From NCBI GenBank assembly GCA_017475045.1, contig JAFVGH010000034.1:36839-100838 (forward strand): DNA of 64,000 nucleotides, read 5' to 3'. The notes under the pieces were generated by a model. That model did no database searches and had not been told where the DNA came from. It saw only the letters and a list, made by a program, of their open reading frames with translations. Below, in pieces: positions 61,217 through 64,000 of the stretch. Made by a program: the position numbers and the translations under genes. How positions within the stretch are numbered: the first letter of the stretch is position 1; each line of letters opens with the position of its first letter. This DNA comes from Fibrobacter sp. GTDB taxonomy: Bacteria; Fibrobacterota; Fibrobacteria; Fibrobacterales; Fibrobacteraceae.

Positions 61217-61251
61217 GTCGCCCGGGAAATCTCCCGAGCGGCTTTTGTTTT
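61217..61251. terminator. Bidirectional Rho-independent terminator
   Basis: GTCGCCCGGGA and TCCCGAGCGGC form an 11-base stem with one mismatch and a four-base loop, followed by TTTTGTTTT. On the other strand the hairpin is followed by CTTTGTTTTG. It lies between the convergent plus-strand cassette and the minus-strand thioredoxin-like gene and serves both. Confidence 0.85.
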
Positions 61252-61280
61252 ATACTATGATCGGCTAAAAAGAGAAGCCT

Positions 61281-61796
61281 CTATTTCAGCGCCTCCTCAA
61301 CCGCCTTCTCAATCTCCTCCCCCTTCATATCCCGGGCGATGATATTGCCGTCAGGGCCGAAAAGAATGACAAGCGGAATGCTGTCAATATCAAACCGGCC
61401 ATCCGGTTCGGCGTCTTCCACAAACACGAAATGAGGGAAGGTCATGCCCCACTCCGGGATGGCGTCCATGGAGTCCTGGATTTCGTCGCCGTAGGTGACG
61501 CCGAGGACTTTCACCTTGCCCGCGTACTTCTTGTAGATGGCCTGGACATAAGGGACTTCCTCGCGGGCTTCATCGGACCAGGAGGCCCAGAAGAAGGCCA
61601 GGGTGTAATTACCCTTGGTCACTTGCTGATCCCAGAGGGTGTAGGTCAGGACAACCTTGCCGGACTTGTTCAAAGTCAGGTAGGCGTTCTTGAAACCGCC
61701 GGAGGGCGGAGGATCCTGGGCTTTCGCCTCAAAAGATAACGAAAAAAGCATGGCTGTCAGCAAGCTGAAGCCGATGCCGTGTAAAAACCGTTTCAT
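61281..61796 (-). CDS. Thioredoxin-fold (TlpA-like) periplasmic protein without CxxC
   Basis: This 171-residue protein has a Sec signal peptide ending SFEAKA before QDP. The mature part has the TlpA/AhpC layout: YTLAFFWASWSDEAREEVPY, then KVKVLGVTYGDEIQDSM, IDSIPLVILFGPDGNIIARD (cis-proline IP motif) and a C-terminal helix. In active relatives the WASW is followed by CxxC; here it is SDEA, so no redox cysteine remains. It cannot act as a disulfide reductase and may have a structural or binding role. A 53-codon gene ends two bases upstream. Confidence 0.85.
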   Translation of the reverse strand: MKRFLHGIGFSLLTAMLFSLSFEAKAQDPPPSGGFKNAYLTLNKSGKVVLTYTLWDQQVTKGNYTLAFFWASWSDEAREEVPYVQAIYKKYAGKVKVLGVTYGDEIQDSMDAIPEWGMTFPHFVFVEDAEPDGRFDIDSIPLVILFGPDGNIIARDMKGEEIEKAVEEALK

Positions 61797-61798
61797 GA

Positions 61799-61960
61799 CT
61801 AGTTTTTCTTTTCTGTCGGATTCTCGGGTTGCGCAGGCTGCTCGGCGGGCGTCTCGGGGGCTGCCACGGCTCCTTCGGGCGCGGCCGCCTCATTGGACGC
61901 TGTCTGGTTCTGCGGGGTCTTAGGGATAATGATAACCTTGGAGTTGGAAGGTTTTCTCAT
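61799..61960 (-). CDS. Small Ala/Pro/Glu-rich protein (53 aa)
   Basis: This 53-codon gene begins MRKPSNSKVIIIPKTPQNQT and continues as an Ala-, Pro-, Glu-rich stretch to ENPTEKKN. It has no signal peptide and looks disordered. The stop lies two bases before the ATG of the thioredoxin-fold gene, so the two are probably translated together. It does not share the core of the small genes in front of the fimbrillin and phosphatase units. Function unknown. Confidence 0.55.
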   Translation of the reverse strand: MRKPSNSKVIIIPKTPQNQTASNEAAAPEGAVAAPETPAEQPAQPENPTEKKN

Positions 61961-61993
61961 GATTGGTATGCTTTAAGATTGATTATCAGAGGG

Positions 61994-62575
61994 CTATTTC
62001 TCCAGCAGGAAAGCGTCGATGGCCTCCACGGCCTCCTGGACATCGGTGGGATCCGAGACCCAGGTGAAAGGCGGGCGGGAAAGCAGCCAGTCCACAGCCC
62101 CTTCCGGGGCGGCGTCCCTGTTGGAGACATGACGGCTGACATTCGAGGCGATCAGCTCGCAGGCGTCGTAGGCGTGGATGACCTTCATCGACAGGTCATT
62201 GTTCTTGATCTTCGGGAACAGCGAGGACATCTTCAGCAGTTCCAGGGCATCGTGGCTGAAGGCGACGGAGACATCAGCCTCGACCATGCCGCGATGATAG
62301 TTGACGGAATCCGCCGGGCACTTGGCCAGATCCTTCTTGTGGGCTGACAGATACCGGGCCGACTTCTGTTCCTGCTGGAAATACTCCGTCAAGAGGGTAA
62401 TGTCTTCCAGGTTGGAGGACAGTTCCGTCCGCACCAGTTCCAGGGCCGACTGTACCGCGCGTTTATCCCGTTTCCTGTCCAGAATTCCCTGCACCGTGAA
62501 GGTGATCACGATACCCAGGACGACGGACAGCATTCTGCCGAGAAAGGCGGTTATGCGCTCTTTCATAGATTTCAT
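61994..62575 (-). CDS. Membrane-anchored protein of unknown function
   Basis: This 193-residue protein has one membrane span near the N-terminus (RMLSVVLGIVITFTVQGIL) followed by a charged helix (DRKRDKRAVQSALELVRTEL). The rest is mainly helical and soluble (SARYLSAHKKDLAKCPADSV). The layout recalls DUF6090-type Bacteroidetes proteins, but I cannot confirm it. An ATG at 62575 or 62566 is possible. Its own promoter lies just upstream. I do not recognise its function. Confidence 0.7.
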   Translation of the reverse strand: MKSMKERITAFLGRMLSVVLGIVITFTVQGILDRKRDKRAVQSALELVRTELSSNLEDITLLTEYFQQEQKSARYLSAHKKDLAKCPADSVNYHRGMVEADVSVAFSHDALELLKMSSLFPKIKNNDLSMKVIHAYDACELIASNVSRHVSNRDAAPEGAVDWLLSRPPFTWVSDPTDVQEAVEAIDAFLLEK

Positions 62576-62596
62576 AGGATGAGTGCTATAACTCGC

Positions 62597-62627
62597 CAAA
62601 TTTAGGTATTTTTTCTGAAAAGGCAAA
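62597..62627 (-). promoter_or_regulatory. Promoter of the membrane-anchored unknown gene
   Basis: On the minus strand TTTG is followed after 19 bases by TAAATTTG, an exact consensus match. It lies between the aldolase stop (62635) and the ATG at 62575, giving a leader of about 15-25 bases. Confidence 0.72.
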
Positions 62628-62634
62628 CTGAATG

Positions 62635-63462
62635 CTATTCAGTCGTGGCTCCGGTAACGGCGTATTTTTCCTTGAGCAATTCCACCACCGGGTCCATGGC
62701 CTTGGGGAAAACCTTGCGGAGGTCGATCTCTTCGCTCTCCGACAGCACCTTCTTGAGGGCGCGCATGAAGTTGTCCTTGATCTCCGTGGCCAGATTCACC
62801 TTGACGATGCCGTTGGCAATGGCCTCGCGTACCTGGTCGTGCGGGATGCCGGAACTGCCGTGCAGCACCAGCGCCACGGGCGTAGCGGCATGGATCGCGG
62901 CAAGGCGCGGGATGTCCAGATGCGGTGGCAGCTTATAGAACCCATGGGCCGAGCCGATGGATACCGCCAGGGCATCGACCCCCGTCCGGTTCACGAACTC
63001 TACGGCCTGCTCCGGCGTGGTGAATCCGCCGCCCTGCTCCTGACCCAGCTTGGCCACATACCCGAGTTCCGCCTCGACATTGGCCCCATACGGCTTTGCC
63101 ATCTCCACGGCCTTGGCCGATGTCGCCACATTCTCCTCGAAGGGTTTCTCGGACGCGTCGATCATCACGGAATCAAACCCCTCGTCCAGGCACCGCCGCA
63201 CCAGTTCCAGGCTCGGGCCGTGATCCAGGTGGATATACCCCTGCAGCCCATAATCGGCCAACACCTGCCGGCCCATCTTATACGCGGTATGCAGTCCCAT
63301 ATAGTCGATGGAAGACCGCGTAAGCTGCAGCATCACAGGCGCTTTCATCGCCTGCGCCGCCCTCGCCACGCACACCAGCGTCTCATAATTGTAGAAATTC
63401 GTCGCCAGAACCGCCGTCTTCTTCGCCTGGCACTCGTAAAGCACTTCCCTGATCGTTTTCAT
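62635..63462 (-). CDS. Class II fructose-bisphosphate (ketose) aldolase
   Basis: This 275-residue enzyme is a short class II aldolase of the GatY/KbaY/FbaA type. Zinc-binding and active-site motifs are YIHLDHGPSLELVRRCLDEG, GFDSVMIDASEKPF, GANVEAELGYVAKL, LAVSIGSAHGFY, VLHGSSGIPHDQVREAIANG and GIVKVNLATEIKDNF. It cleaves fructose-1,6-bisphosphate or tagatose-1,6-bisphosphate in the cytoplasm. The exact substrate cannot be settled from sequence. A good promoter lies just upstream. Its end is followed by the promoter of the next gene, so it is likely transcribed alone. Confidence 0.92.
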   Translation of the reverse strand: MKTIREVLYECQAKKTAVLATNFYNYETLVCVARAAQAMKAPVMLQLTRSSIDYMGLHTAYKMGRQVLADYGLQGYIHLDHGPSLELVRRCLDEGFDSVMIDASEKPFEENVATSAKAVEMAKPYGANVEAELGYVAKLGQEQGGGFTTPEQAVEFVNRTGVDALAVSIGSAHGFYKLPPHLDIPRLAAIHAATPVALVLHGSSGIPHDQVREAIANGIVKVNLATEIKDNFMRALKKVLSESEEIDLRKVFPKAMDPVVELLKEKYAVTGATTE

Positions 63463-63481
63463 AATCTAACGTTTTATGTCT

Positions 63482-63512
63482 CAAAGTTACCCACTTTCCC
63501 CCGAAATGGCAA
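63482..63512 (-). promoter_or_regulatory. Promoter of the aldolase gene
   Basis: On the minus strand TTG is followed after 20 bases by TAACTTTG, matching TAnnTTTG. The predicted transcript starts near 63475, close to the ATG at 63462, so the leader is very short. Confidence 0.65.
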
Positions 63513-63569
63513 TACCCATTTATAGGTACGTACATCTCAAACGGTGGAGACCTCCTTTCGGAGTGAAAC

Positions 63570-63656
63570 GACACTGGGGGTCTGGGGGTCACCCCCAGTC
63601 GCCCCTGGGGGCAGCCGCGCAGCGGCGGGGGTGAAAGAATGCGGCGCAAAGCGCCG
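63570..63656. repeat. Run of GC-rich hairpins
   Basis: Several short palindromes follow each other: CTGGGGG/CCCCCAG around TCA (63582-63598), GCCCC/GGGGC, GCCGC/GCGGC, and CGGCGC/GCGCCG around AAA. The block is GC-rich and G-runs dominate. It resembles a REP-like intergenic element. No copy number can be judged from one window. Confidence 0.5.
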
Positions 63657-63728
63657 GATTCCTCGTGGGGCGTTAATCGAAAAAGCCAGGCAGCGACGCC
63701 TGGCTTTTTCGTAGCCCCACGAGGAATC
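63657..63728. repeat. Inverted repeat copying the tRNA-Arg 3' end
   Basis: GATTCCTCGTGGGGC at 63657-63671 is the exact inverse complement of GCCCCACGAGGAATC at 63714-63728, which is the 3' end of tRNA-Arg. Inside, CGAAAAAGCCAGGC and its complement form the arms of the terminator. The two arms together are a long, nearly continuous inverted repeat. Confidence 0.7.
63680..63709. terminator. Rho-independent terminator after tRNA-Arg
   Basis: AAAAAGCCAGGC and GCCTGGCTTTTT form a perfect 12-base stem with a six-base loop, with A and T runs at the outer ends. It can act in both directions and lies two bases after the tRNA gene. Confidence 0.85.
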
Positions 63729-63783
63729 GAACCTCGATTTAAAGTTTAGGAAACTTCCGTTCTATCCGTTGAACTATGAGGCC
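63712..63783 (-). tRNA. tRNA-Arg (anticodon CCU)
   Basis: The minus strand folds into a full cloverleaf of 72 bases. The acceptor stem is GGCCTCA/TGGGGCT with G-U pairs at both ends, the D-arm is GTTC/GAAC, the anticodon loop is TTCCTAA (anticodon CCT, reading AGG), and the T-arm is CGAGG/CCTCG with TTCGATT. The CCA end is not encoded. Discriminator base A. Confidence 0.93.
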
Positions 63784-63816
63784 GCGTGGGACCGGAAGAT
63801 TCCGGCACAGAAGGGA

Positions 63817-63999
63817 TTACTCTGCGCTCTTGACGATGATCTGACGACCGCGGTAGTAACCGCACTCGGGGCAGACACGGTGATACATCACAGTGGCGCC
63901 GCAGTTCGGGCAGACACTGAGGGTCGGGACCGCAGCGTGATCGTGCGTTCTTCTCTTGTCTCTCCGCTGCTTGGAGAGTTTGTGTTTCGGATGTGCCAT
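63817..63999 (-). CDS. rpmF: 50S ribosomal protein L32
   Basis: This 60-residue protein starts MAHPKHKLSKQRRDKRRTHD, the standard L32 opening, and has CPNCGATVMYHRVCPECGYY, giving the two CxxC pairs of the zinc-binding type. It is a structural component of the large ribosomal subunit. Length and motifs are those of bacterial L32. Its stop lies 33 bases before the tRNA-Arg gene on the same strand, and both may share a transcript. Confidence 0.97.
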   Translation of the reverse strand: MAHPKHKLSKQRRDKRRTHDHAAVPTLSVCPNCGATVMYHRVCPECGYYRGRQIIVKSAE

Positions 64000-64000
64000 A

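Noticed and set aside
1..64000. CRISPR array, transposase, integrase or phage genes
   Set aside because: No regularly spaced repeats and no protein with such motifs were seen on either strand.

Overview
The window comes from a Bacteroidetes genome, most likely an uncultured member of the Bacteroidales. Three things support this: FimA/Mfa-type fimbrillin lipoproteins, Bacteroides-type promoters (TTTG or TTG, 19-20 bases, TAnnTTTG) in front of several operons, and a CxxC-type ribosomal protein L32. I cannot name the family or genus from the sequence alone. No transposase, integrase, phage gene or CRISPR array is visible.

Region 1 (1-42,074, all minus strand, read right to left) is a very large surface-polysaccharide locus. 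It starts next to an OmpA-family gene with a WlbB/WbpD-like acetyltransferase, a sugar aminotransferase and a priming sugar transferase. It continues with the ABC exporter permease (wzm) and ends at the left edge with wecC, wecB and a truncated Wza-like export lipoprotein. Between these lie about fifteen glycosyltransferases (GT2, GT4-like, GT8, DUF616/TOD1-like, GT39-like, Stealth), two DegT aminotransferases, CapD-like dehydratase, NeuD-like and LbH acetyltransferases, ATP-grasp and TupA enzymes, and a CBS-nucleotidyltransferase. There is also a cytidylyltransferase/SDR/LicD module, an oxidoreductase-epimerase fusion, an FkbH-like protein, and a deacetylase/DUF354/FemAB block. The ATPase (wzt, with a C-terminal glycan-binding domain) lies 14 kb from wzm. 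No flippase or Wzy is seen, so export by the ABC route is inferred. Most genes abut or overlap by 1-4 bases, so long polycistronic transcription is likely. One acetyltransferase (37,585-38,254) is broken by a frameshift.

Region 2 (42,168-61,251) is a lipoprotein and fimbria-like island. After the OmpA-family gene come two paralogous lipoproteins that join a fimbrillin-like N-terminus to a tyrosine-phosphatase domain. Next are two copies of a three-lipoprotein fimbrillin cassette, arranged head to head around a 688-base intergenic region with a promoter on each side. Each of the four units (two phosphatases, two cassettes) is preceded by a small gene of 41-59 codons. The four peptides share a P...V.x[LI][QK][LM]E..[ILF]L core. 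These peptides, with the mirrored cassettes and the phosphatase fusions, are the best candidates for something undescribed.

Region 3 (61,281-64,000, minus strand) is ordinary chromosome: a thioredoxin-fold protein without catalytic cysteines with a small gene in front of it, a membrane-anchored unknown protein, a class II aldolase, tRNA-Arg(CCU) and rpmF. An inverted copy of the tRNA 3' end and a run of hairpins lie between the aldolase and the tRNA.
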